Shown here: positions 16,879 to 23,303 of the stretch, one piece after another | How positions within the stretch are numbered: position 1 is the stretch's first letter | Layout of the letters: the number at the start of each line of letters is the position of its first letter | NCBI GenBank assembly: GCA_937863685.1 | Contig: CALMGM010000005.1 | Span: 434,001 to 498,000 of the forward strand | DNA from: an uncultured bacterium | Lineage (GTDB): Bacteria; Edwardsbacteria; AC1; EtOH8 | Reading direction: 5' to 3' | Length of the DNA stretch: 64,000 nt | The notes under the pieces: model-generated | What the model was told of the DNA's origin: nothing | What the model saw: only the letters and a program-made list of their open reading frames with translations | The model's database searches: none | Translations under genes and position numbers: made by a program

Positions 16879-18231
16879 CTATAAATATTTTTGCATAGCC
16901 AACCGTTTCATTTTCTCAAATAACTTGTCATAGGTAATTACTTTAACATATGGGGGTATGGTATCATTTATTTGAATCAATTTTTCATCATTTATGCCTT
17001 TAGGTTTCCTACCAATTACAAGAGATATAGTTGGTCTATATGCAGTAAGTCCGTATTTCTGTAAAATGCTTGCTCTATATTCTTGTTTTTCAAAATAATC
17101 GCGATATTCTCTAACTTGTGCGATTGCACTGTGTATATGTGCACTATAACCAATTCGATTACCCTTCCCTGATATTATGTTAATGTTAGGTAGTTTCAAC
17201 TCTAAAATATCAGCATATTTTTCACCAAGTAATTGTAAAAAATAATCAGGGATTAGTGCACCTTCTTTGTCGATTCTATCAAGGATAGGGTGCGGCACTA
17301 CTTTTTCATAATCAACACCTTTTATAAAGTGTGGGTATTTTTCGAAATATCTTTGGTAATCAGCTTCCTTTTTATTTGTTTCATTGATAAGCTCCTCAAA
17401 TTCATTTAATTGTAAACGCCAAAAAGAACTTAAACAATTCCTAATAATATAAGGGCCCACTGGTATACTTATGCTAGGCTGCAATGACAATAGTTCAGCA
17501 CCAACCCTTGAAGTTGGGTATACTTTTAATTTATCTTTATCTACAGTAACTAATAAACCATTATATCCCTTAGAAAGGGTATTTTCCATACGTTGGATTG
17601 TTAAATCAACATCCTTATTTTCGTTAAACTGATGTACAAAATAATTTAATAATCTTGGATTTTTTAAATCAATATTATTTTTTTCTATTTGATATATAAT
17701 TTTATTAAAATTATCAGTTTCAATTTTATCTGATAAATATTTAACAATCGAATCCATTTTAAGATCACCGAGTGAAATAATATTATAGATCGTGTCACTG
17801 TTTAGCCAAGAACGGCTTCCAAGAACTGCTGGTCTAGTTGTTATTAACAAATGCATATTATTCTTAACAGACAAATGGCGAAAAACTGTTTCTATTTTAT
17901 CATTTGAATTAATTTCATCCAAACCATCTATTATTAATAATGTTTTTGAACTATTGGCAATGTTTTTTTGCAGCATTTCATTAACTTCTTTTATATGCAA
18001 ACTATTTAATGCCCTACCCTGCATGTAAATAACATTTGAAAATAAATGTTTTGCAATTTCCTTAAAATGCAAAACAAGTGCCGTTTTGCCAGTACCAACT
18101 TGCCCAACAAGAAAAGTAATTTTAGTATTTGGTTCATTACTGTACCAATCTATTAAATATTGGATTTCTTCATCCCTTCCAATAAAATTGGTTACGTTAT
18201 TACCAGTATAAAAGGTATTTCGTATCTTCAT
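16879..18231 (-). CDS. STAND-type NTPase fused to a Shedu-like (DUF4263) PD-(D/E)xK nuclease domain
   Basis: 450 residues. The N-terminal NTPase has a lead-in FIGRDEEIQYLIDWY, Walker A GQVGTGKT (43-50), Walker B LLIIDGLDEI (about 98-107) and a sensor-like LLITTRPAV. After a linker the C-terminal 165 residues match the Shedu nuclease pattern: YFEKYPHFI (about 295), IPDYFLQLL (D329), ADILELKLP (E344, K346), HSAIAQVREYRDYF (Q372) and RPTISLVIGRK. Shedu proteins are single-gene anti-phage nucleases with variable N-terminal sensors; here the sensor is an ATPase, implying NTP-controlled activation (inference). A perfect TATAAT -10 box (18262-18257) lies upstream, with no good -35. Composition is AT-rich like the neighbouring helicase. 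The alternative, a general P-loop ATPase with an unrelated nuclease fold, seems less likely. Confidence 0.8.
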   Translation of the reverse strand: MKIRNTFYTGNNVTNFIGRDEEIQYLIDWYSNEPNTKITFLVGQVGTGKTALVLHFKEIAKHLFSNVIYMQGRALNSLHIKEVNEMLQKNIANSSKTLLIIDGLDEINSNDKIETVFRHLSVKNNMHLLITTRPAVLGSRSWLNSDTIYNIISLGDLKMDSIVKYLSDKIETDNFNKIIYQIEKNNIDLKNPRLLNYFVHQFNENKDVDLTIQRMENTLSKGYNGLLVTVDKDKLKVYPTSRVGAELLSLQPSISIPVGPYIIRNCLSSFWRLQLNEFEELINETNKKEADYQRYFEKYPHFIKGVDYEKVVPHPILDRIDKEGALIPDYFLQLLGEKYADILELKLPNINIISGKGNRIGYSAHIHSAIAQVREYRDYFEKQEYRASILQKYGLTAYRPTISLVIGRKPKGINDEKLIQINDTIPPYVKVITYDKLFEKMKRLAMQKYL

Positions 18232-18427
18232 TTATTACTTATAGTAAAACATTAAATATTATAATGGGATGCTGGTCATATTTTGCCCAACATCTCTTTA
18301 AGGTGTTTTATCCCGACCTTCTTCTACGGCCACCTTGCGAATTTTATAAACCAAGCCAGCTATTCGGCCAGGGCCTTTTATTTTGAACGAAGTTTAATTT
18401 GGTTCCTTCTTGGTATCTATCTATAAT

Positions 18428-19975
18428 CTAAATAATTTCCTCTATAAACTTAGATGTCTTTGCGTTATATTTCCTTCTTTTATAATTAAAACGGAATTCT
18501 TTAAAATCAACCTTGTGTGCATCTTTCGCTTCCCATTCCACGGTTGATATTAGATTCAATTCCTTTTTTGCCCTAGTAATACCAACGAATAATAATCTGC
18601 GTTGTGCTTCTATTGTGTCTATTCCTTTTGTCTTGTTTGGAATAATTCCCGTAATTAAACCATTTATAATAACATAATCTGCTTCTAACCCTTTTGACTT
18701 ATGAATAGACATAATATTTACTTTATTGTCAATAAATTCTATGGGTTTACGAATTCTTTTAGTTATGCTTTTTACAGAATTATTTAAGTCGTTTAAATTG
18801 AGATGTTCACGAAATTGCTCAAAAGCAGGATATTCTTTTGTCAAAGCATCAAAATCAGGTGGTGCATCTATATGCATAGCTAAATTGCTGGGCAATTCCT
18901 TGAATATTTTTGTTTCGGTTAAAATAGCATCCGCATTAAACCCAGTCTCCATCTTGCCTTTAAAATAAGCGAGGTGTTTATCTTTCTTAAAAGTTCCGTA
19001 ATATTTTAGCAACAATATTAAGAACAATATTTTTTTATCACCATAAAATATGTTAAGCCACCAGATATTTACCAATTTTTCTTCACTAAGCTCGTTATGC
19101 CAAAAATCGACAAAATCAATACCGTTATCTTTCAATTTATTTTTAACGGCATCAACTGAAAAACCAACGGCGCTTAATAACAAAATACTCGCATTCGGAT
19201 CGCTTTGGCGTATTGTTATTATTTTGTCTAAAATATAGCAATCCGATTCTTCTTGCGTTATATGTTGTTTAATATTTACATAACCGCTCTTGCTTGTTTT
19301 TTCCCATTCCTTAGGTATTCTGTTTTTATTTATATTTATTAACTTTTTAGCATATTCAACAACACTATCTGGACAGCGATAACATAAATTCTCATGCTGA
19401 ATTTTTCCAACGGTTGCATTTTTATATAAAGAAATAATTCCATCCGGGTCAGCATCCTTGAAGCCATATATTGATTGGTCGTCATCACCTAATATGATAG
19501 TTTCGGCAGCAATTTTTGATAGTTGCAGTACAAAGTCCTGTTCGATGGGGTTAAAATCTTGGAATTCATCTACGACCAAAAGGTCAAGTTTGCCTAATTT
19601 ATCAACAAAATAAGCCGGGTTACTTTTTATAAAAGCCAAGCATGCGAGTATCATTTTGTTAAAAGTGATACAATGAAGAATTTCACAAACAGTATCGAAA
19701 GCTATACCCAGTTTTTCAGTTAACCATTTTAATACGTCCTCTTCTTCTTTGATTAGAATATGCAACACGGGTAGATGATTATATTTTAAAGCAAAGCTAT
19801 GAAGTGTCATGCACGTAACATTTTCACATTTTGAGAATTTAGTGTTTAAATCCTTCACGGTAGCATTGGTAAAAGATAGCACCACAATATTTTTACAACC
19901 ATCATATTGTTCGTCTATGATGCTTTTTATTTTTGTTGTTTTCCCAGTACCTGGACCAGCCAATAGGATCTTCAT
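18428..19975 (-). CDS. UvrD/PcrA-like superfamily 1 DNA helicase
   Basis: 515 residues, shorter than typical UvrD (about 720). All main SF1A motifs are visible: I AGPGTGKTT (6-14), Ia VVLSFTNAT, II LLVVDEFQDF (about 135), III ILGDDDQSIYGF, IV CYRCPDSVVEYA, V VNIMSIHKSKGLEADYVI and VI RRLLFVGITRAKKEL. Such short UvrD-like helicases accompany nucleases in defence systems (for example GajB of Gabija). No OLD-family GajA is present here, so this is not a canonical Gabija. It lies between the HNH gene (214 bases upstream) and the STAND-Shedu gene (196 bases downstream), all in one orientation. There is no Shine-Dalgarno before the ATG. Possibly works with the Shedu protein; alternatively an independent repair helicase. 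Confidence 0.85.
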   Translation of the reverse strand: MKILLAGPGTGKTTKIKSIIDEQYDGCKNIVVLSFTNATVKDLNTKFSKCENVTCMTLHSFALKYNHLPVLHILIKEEEDVLKWLTEKLGIAFDTVCEILHCITFNKMILACLAFIKSNPAYFVDKLGKLDLLVVDEFQDFNPIEQDFVLQLSKIAAETIILGDDDQSIYGFKDADPDGIISLYKNATVGKIQHENLCYRCPDSVVEYAKKLININKNRIPKEWEKTSKSGYVNIKQHITQEESDCYILDKIITIRQSDPNASILLLSAVGFSVDAVKNKLKDNGIDFVDFWHNELSEEKLVNIWWLNIFYGDKKILFLILLLKYYGTFKKDKHLAYFKGKMETGFNADAILTETKIFKELPSNLAMHIDAPPDFDALTKEYPAFEQFREHLNLNDLNNSVKSITKRIRKPIEFIDNKVNIMSIHKSKGLEADYVIINGLITGIIPNKTKGIDTIEAQRRLLFVGITRAKKELNLISTVEWEAKDAHKVDFKEFRFNYKRRKYNAKTSKFIEEII

Positions 19976-20086
19976 ATATTTATGCTAAAATAATTGATTT
20001 ACTGTATTGCCACCGTATCGCTTTGCACATGGATCACGGCCATGCGGTGGTTTTTATTTTCTTTAGCTTGGGCTACCAATTTATGG

Positions 20087-20113
20087 TGTTATGTTTTTAA
20101 TAAAAACATAACA
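20087..20113. promoter_or_regulatory. perfect 27-base palindrome upstream of the helicase gene
   Basis: TGTTATGTTTTTA, one central base, then its exact reverse complement. Located 112 bases before the helicase start and not followed by a T run on the minus strand, so an operator fits better than a terminator. Confidence 0.45.
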
Positions 20114-20117
20114 TTTC

Positions 20118-20159
20118 AAAAAACGGTATATTATTACTTATTTAGTATTAAATATACCG
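20118..20159 (-). terminator. probable terminator of the HNH gene
   Basis: CGGTATATT (20124-20132) and AATATACCG (20151-20159) form a perfect 9-base stem over 18 bases, followed on the minus strand by TTTTTT. It begins 30 bases past the HNH stop. The stem is AT-rich and the loop long, so efficiency is uncertain. Confidence 0.45.
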
Positions 20160-20189
20160 CTTTTAGTTTTAAGTTGTCAATTAAAAAGA

Positions 20190-20477
20190 TCAATGCTTTT
20201 TATTATTATTGCCATCTGATGTTACATTGCATTTCAATCGTCCATTACTTTTATCCACATTATTTTCCCACTGTAAGGGCCTCAAATTTGAAAGAGTATC
20301 AGAGCCGCCTGGTGAAATATGGTCTATTTCCCAACCATACTGGGAATTTCTAACCCCATATTTTTCACGTGATATCCATGCATTACATTCATCTTTACGC
20401 CATTTTTTAGAATCATTGCCCTCTACGGTTTTACCCTTAGCCCAAACACTTTCAATCATTTCTTCAGACCATGCCAT
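20190..20477 (-). CDS. small HNH endonuclease
   Basis: 95 residues. AGGGGG lies about 8 bases before the ATG. The HNH core is clear: WEIDHISPGGSD (His53) and LSNLRPLQWENNVDKSNGR (Asn64, Asn72/73). Small free-standing HNH proteins of this kind occur in phages, mobile elements and defence loci. It opens the AT-rich island in the direction of transcription. A dyad next to its promoter and an eleven-unit 21-bp repeat array directly upstream suggest special regulation or a cognate recognition site (inference). Nothing indicates a homing intron. Confidence 0.75.
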   Translation of the reverse strand: MAWSEEMIESVWAKGKTVEGNDSKKWRKDECNAWISREKYGVRNSQYGWEIDHISPGGSDTLSNLRPLQWENNVDKSNGRLKCNVTSDGNNNKKH

Positions 20478-20527
20478 TTTTATACCCCCTTTTATTAATT
20501 TTTTCTGTTTTTTATGTAACCCATTGC

Positions 20528-20548
20528 TGTATAATTGCTAACTGCAAT
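20528..20548 (-). promoter_or_regulatory. putative HNH promoter -10 with adjacent dyad
   Basis: On the minus strand TATACA (20533-20528) abuts a perfect inverted repeat ATTGC-5-GCAAT (20534-20548) that fills the spacer region, as an operator would. Confidence 0.35.
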
Positions 20549-20562
20549 AAATAACCCAAAAA

Positions 20563-20793
20563 CGGTCCCTTTCGGCCTTAAATCGGGACCTTTCTACCCC
20601 CGATCGGTCCCGTTCTACCCCCAATCGGTCCCGTTCTACCCCCGATCGGTCCCGATAGACCAAAGAACAGTCCCGTTCAACCTGTGAACGGGACCGTTCC
20701 AACCCAAAACGGGATCGTTCCGCCCGGCAACGGGACCGATCTCACCGGCAACGGTCCTGTTAATGCCCTCATCGGTCCCGATCTGCCTGCCGG
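20563..20793. repeat. array of eleven 21-bp units with a quasi-palindromic core
   Basis: Eleven units of exactly 21 bases, each starting with a core of the form CGG(TC or GA)CCG. Units 2, 7, 8 and 9 carry the GA form (CGGGACC type) and the rest the TC form (CGGTCCC). The two forms are reverse complements of each other, so each core is an inverted repeat whose central two bases are flipped. Units 2-4 share the tail TACCCCC; others differ outside the core. The spacing of 21 equals two helical turns, placing all cores on one face. The array lies 85 bases upstream of the HNH start. Read as codons on the minus strand it gives heptads but has in-frame TAG in units 2-4. Confidence 0.85.
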
Positions 20794-20869
20794 CGGAACA
20801 GTGTTTTAGTCTGGTCATCCTGCTGTCCCCTCTAAAAAGAGGGGGTAGGGGGTGTGTCATGGCCCCCCG

Positions 20870-21223
20870 CTAAACCTTCTTCACCCTTGGCCCCTTCCGG
20901 GGGTGAAAACTGCGCGGTGCGATCCCGAACTCCTGCAGTTTCTCCCCGGTCTTGCCGTAATTCCCCTCCAGGGTGCTTACCCAGCGGGCCATCTCGGTCT
21001 TAAGGGCCTTCTGGGTATCCTGCCAGTCAATGGTGCTCTGCTGCAGGGCGGCCTTGGCCCGTTCCTGTTCCGAATTGGCGGCCTGGTAGCCGTCCAGCAG
21101 TTTCTGCAGTTCGGCGGGAATCAGCCCCCACTTGGCTATCTCGGCCTTGTTGGCCTCGCCTCCCTTTACCAGCAGTTTGGCCCCCTCGGAAAAGTCGGCG
21201 GTGGATGATGGGTACCGGCGCAT
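20870..21223 (-). CDS. small charged helical protein of unknown function
   Basis: 117 residues. A near-perfect Shine-Dalgarno (AAGGAGGAG) precedes the ATG, so translation is well supported. The sequence is hydrophilic and helix-rich (KALKTEMARWVSTLEGNYGKTGEKLQEFG split over the C-terminal half), rich in Ala, Glu, Lys and Gln, with a basic end (HPRKGPRVKKV). No signal peptide, no membrane segment, no known catalytic motif. A coiled-coil or nucleic-acid-associated role is possible but not shown. GC-rich, unlike the adjacent AT-rich island. Confidence 0.65.
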   Translation of the reverse strand: MRRYPSSTADFSEGAKLLVKGGEANKAEIAKWGLIPAELQKLLDGYQAANSEQERAKAALQQSTIDWQDTQKALKTEMARWVSTLEGNYGKTGEKLQEFGIAPRSFHPRKGPRVKKV

Positions 21224-21622
21224 GGCTCCTCCTTACAAAAGTTAAAAGTTGAAAGTTAAAAGTGGAAAGGGGAAAGCATGGAAGTCTGTATGCGTATATT
21301 GTAGACAGTATTTGGTATCGCAGAACCAAACCCAAGCCGGGCATTTCGGCCTGTCCGAAATGATCGGCCGGGACGGGGGGCGGTCGGCGGCTTCGGACAT
21401 CGGATAAAATGAGCTGTGTAAAATAAAAGTTAATGGTATTACTTTTTCAAACTGTTAAGCTTTAGCTGGACAGCCCCCGGAACTTCTCTTTGTTACTTTC
21501 TCTTTGATCAGCAGTGCTGATGCGACCGGACGTTCCCGGTTCCCCGCCTGCGGCAATTTTGCAATCATTTTGCGTTTACCAAACCAGTAGAACTATACCT
21601 ACAGCCAGCAATTATTATTTAA
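21224..21622. other. 399-base gene-free region
   Basis: Begins with short AAAGTTAAAAGTTG-type tandem stutters (21238-21275) and then holds the first copy of a 180-base direct repeat. No gene is seen. Confidence 0.55.
21326..21504. repeat. 180-base direct repeat, copy A
   Basis: Pairs with 22501-22679. The first 75 bases (21326-21400) are identical in both copies, as are 49 bases at the other end (21456-21504). The middle differs. The copies flank the small secreted-protein gene. Confidence 0.85.
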
Positions 21623-21970
21623 TTAATCGTTCGGGATCCCCGGCGGTGATATTTGCAAAGTTACCGTACCAAAATTGTAAGCCGTCTGGTTATAATAGAA
21701 AACAGGGGAATACAGGGTGCGGCTGCCGGTTTTTGTGAATTTCAAATAATGGTAGCCGATATCCGGAATAGGCGATCCGGTTACTTCAAAATAACTGTTC
21801 GCGTCGGTCACCCCGTAGCAGGTGGAATGTCCGTAAACAGTTGCTGTCCAGCCGGCACCCAATGAAACGCCGAATTGATTTAAAGCAGTTCCGTAGCAAA
21901 TTCCAGGTAGCGCCATGGCCATACTGGCGACAAATGATAGCAGTAGCATGGTGATAATTACCTTTTTCAT
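21623..21970 (-). CDS. small secreted protein of unknown function
   Basis: 115 residues. AAAGGAAGGAA precedes the ATG. Clear signal peptide (MKKVIITMLLLSFVASMAMA). The mature part is about 95 residues, rich in Tyr, Thr and Gly with two Cys (GICYGT, STCYGVTD) that could form a disulfide, and looks beta-rich. No sorting domain. No family recognised. It stands alone in a repeat-rich stretch between the two copies of a 180-base repeat. Confidence 0.6.
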   Translation of the reverse strand: MKKVIITMLLLSFVASMAMALPGICYGTALNQFGVSLGAGWTATVYGHSTCYGVTDANSYFEVTGSPIPDIGYHYLKFTKTGSRTLYSPVFYYNQTAYNFGTVTLQISPPGIPND

Positions 21971-22500
21971 TTCCTTCCTTTCATTAAATTTGTTACCTGC
22001 TGGCTGTAGGTCTTTTAATTTAAAATTCTAATATCAAAATAACCAAACAATAAACGCCCCCCGGTTCCCCGCCTGCGGCAATTTTGCAGTACCAAGCCCA
22101 AGCTTGGCCGGGGAAGCATGAACCGGTCAAGAGGGGTGTTAGGGGACCGGCTACGGTCAGCGTTGCTGGTGCATATCATTTTAAACAGAATATCTATGCG
22201 GGTTGAAAATTGTTTTTTGCTGCATTACGTTAGTTTGCCGTCCCCTAAAACTTCTCTTTGTTACTTTCTCTTGGTTACAAGAGAAAGTAAGGCAAGGTGC
22301 TGGTGTACCAAAACGGCTTTTCCCCACTTTCTCTTTGAAGAGAAAGTTGCAAAGAGAACTGTCGCTGCACCTCTGCCCGGTGGCCTTAAGACCTGCGGCC
22401 TAAATTTGACAAACTCGCTGCGCTTCAGACACTGCCAAATTCTTAACGGCCTTCTTTGTTCAGCAGCAGAGCTGATGCGACCTGGGGCACGTTAGCCAGT

Positions 22501-22679
22501 CCAAACCCAAGCCGGGCATTTCGGCCTGTCCGAAATGATCGGCCGGGACGGGGGGCGGTCGGCGGCTTCGGACATCTGATAAAATGAGCTGGGTAAAATA
22601 ACAGATACTGATATTACATATTCAAATTGGTAAGCTTTAGCTGGACAGCCCCCGGAACTTCTCTTTGTTACTTTCTCTT
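22501..22679. repeat. 180-base direct repeat, copy B
   Basis: Counterpart of 21326-21504. Confidence 0.85.
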
Positions 22680-22843
22680 GGTTACAAGAGAAAGTAAGGT
22701 GGGGGTACCAAAGCCAGATTAGTATGTCAAAGATTTATGTTTATCCTTTTTACAAACGCAAATCCTGTGCCGCCTGCGGCCTGATACCGTCAAACCCTTG
22801 TCATCCCTGCAACTGCAAGATACCCCCCTTCCCCATCCCCAAC

Positions 22844-22873
22844 AAAAAAGCGGGACATAATGTCCCGCTTTTT
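22844..22873. terminator. isolated strong bidirectional hairpin
   Basis: AAAAAAGCGGGACAT and ATGTCCCGCTTTTT are exact complements, giving an A-flanked, T-flanked stem. No gene lies within 800 bases on the left or 400 on the right. Confidence 0.6.
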
Positions 22874-22953
22874 CCGGCCGTTTATATAACCCCTTGATAT
22901 TTTTAAATTTCCCCAACCGTGACAAATGTCACACAAATTCCAAAATGACACAT

Positions 22954-22982
22954 AAAAAAAGGGCGGGTTTTAAACCCGCCCC
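22954..22982 (-). terminator. GGGCGGG-type terminator, orphan copy
   Basis: Stem GGGCGGG/CCCGCCC followed on the minus strand by seven T. Same element as 11897-11924 and 23232-23258, but not next to a gene end. Confidence 0.5.
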
Positions 22983-23158
22983 AAAATAAATGTTCGGTGC
23001 CGGACATGGCCCGCCATGTCCCTACGATGATTTGCCATACCTGTGGGTTCGGGCGATTGACCAATCGCCCCTACAAAACCCCTCTCCCACCGGGGGAGGG
23101 GCAGGGCCTGCCCGCCTATAAGTGCTGCCTGCTAATGGCGGGGTGGGGTCACTCCGCC

Positions 23159-23289
23159 CCCACGATAAACAAAAATCCCGCGTCTGGTTTACCGGACACG
23201 GCCCGCCATGTCCCTACGTTATTGGGAATACAAAAAGGGCGGGTTTAAAACCCGCCCCTACTAACTACTATCTCCTATCTACCCATGTT
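23159..23289. repeat. 3' hairpin cassette past the lipoprotein gene
   Basis: About 125 bases closely similar to 11827-11953: shared start CACGATAAACAAAAATCCCG, the GGACACGGC...TGTCC hairpin (23194-23213), the GGGCGGG terminator and CTACTA-type tail ending in ACCCATG. Confidence 0.75.
23232..23258 (-). terminator. terminator of the binding-lipoprotein gene
   Basis: On the minus strand GGGCGGG, TTTTAAA loop, CCCGCCC, TTTTTG, 45 bases past the stop at 23304. Confidence 0.7.
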
Positions 23290-23303
23290 GCCTTTATAAA
23301 AGA

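Larger units (their letters stand above)
20478..20869. other. 392-base gene-free region holding the 21-bp array
   Basis: Contains the HNH promoter area, the 21-bp array, and a short AT-poor tail with a CCCCTCT/AGAGGGG hairpin near 20823-20842. No credible gene: the minus-strand reading 20636-20860 is built from the array itself. Confidence 0.65.
21971..23303. other. 1.3-kb gene-free, repeat-rich region
   Basis: No supported gene. It contains a copy of the TTACTTTCTCTTG/CAAGAGAAAGTAA hairpin near 22258-22287 (again near 22670-22697), the second 180-base repeat, a perfect hairpin terminator (22844-22873), an isolated GGGCGGG/CCCGCCC terminator (22954-22982), a GGACATGGC/GCCATGTCC palindrome (23002-23021), a GCCCGCC...GGCGGG repeat (23107-23140), and a 3' cassette (23159-23289). 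Possible readings such as 22118-22495 have no signals and cross repeats. Confidence 0.65.

Noticed and set aside
18428-19975. Canonical Gabija system
   Set aside because: The helicase fits GajB, but no OLD-type ATPase-TOPRIM nuclease (GajA) is adjacent.
20563-20793. CRISPR array
   Set aside because: The period is 21 bases with no unique 30-base spacers, and cores occur in both orientations. No cas genes are present.
20636-20860. A 74-residue heptad-repeat protein on the minus strand
   Set aside because: It is read from the 21-bp array, and units 2-4 each have an in-frame TAG. There is no good ribosome-binding site. Kept only as an alternative origin for the array.
22118-22495. A 125-codon plus-strand gene
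   Set aside because: No Shine-Dalgarno, no family motif, and it crosses repeat hairpins.
22719-22925. A 68-codon minus-strand gene
   Set aside because: It spans a perfect terminator hairpin (22844-22873), which argues against translation.
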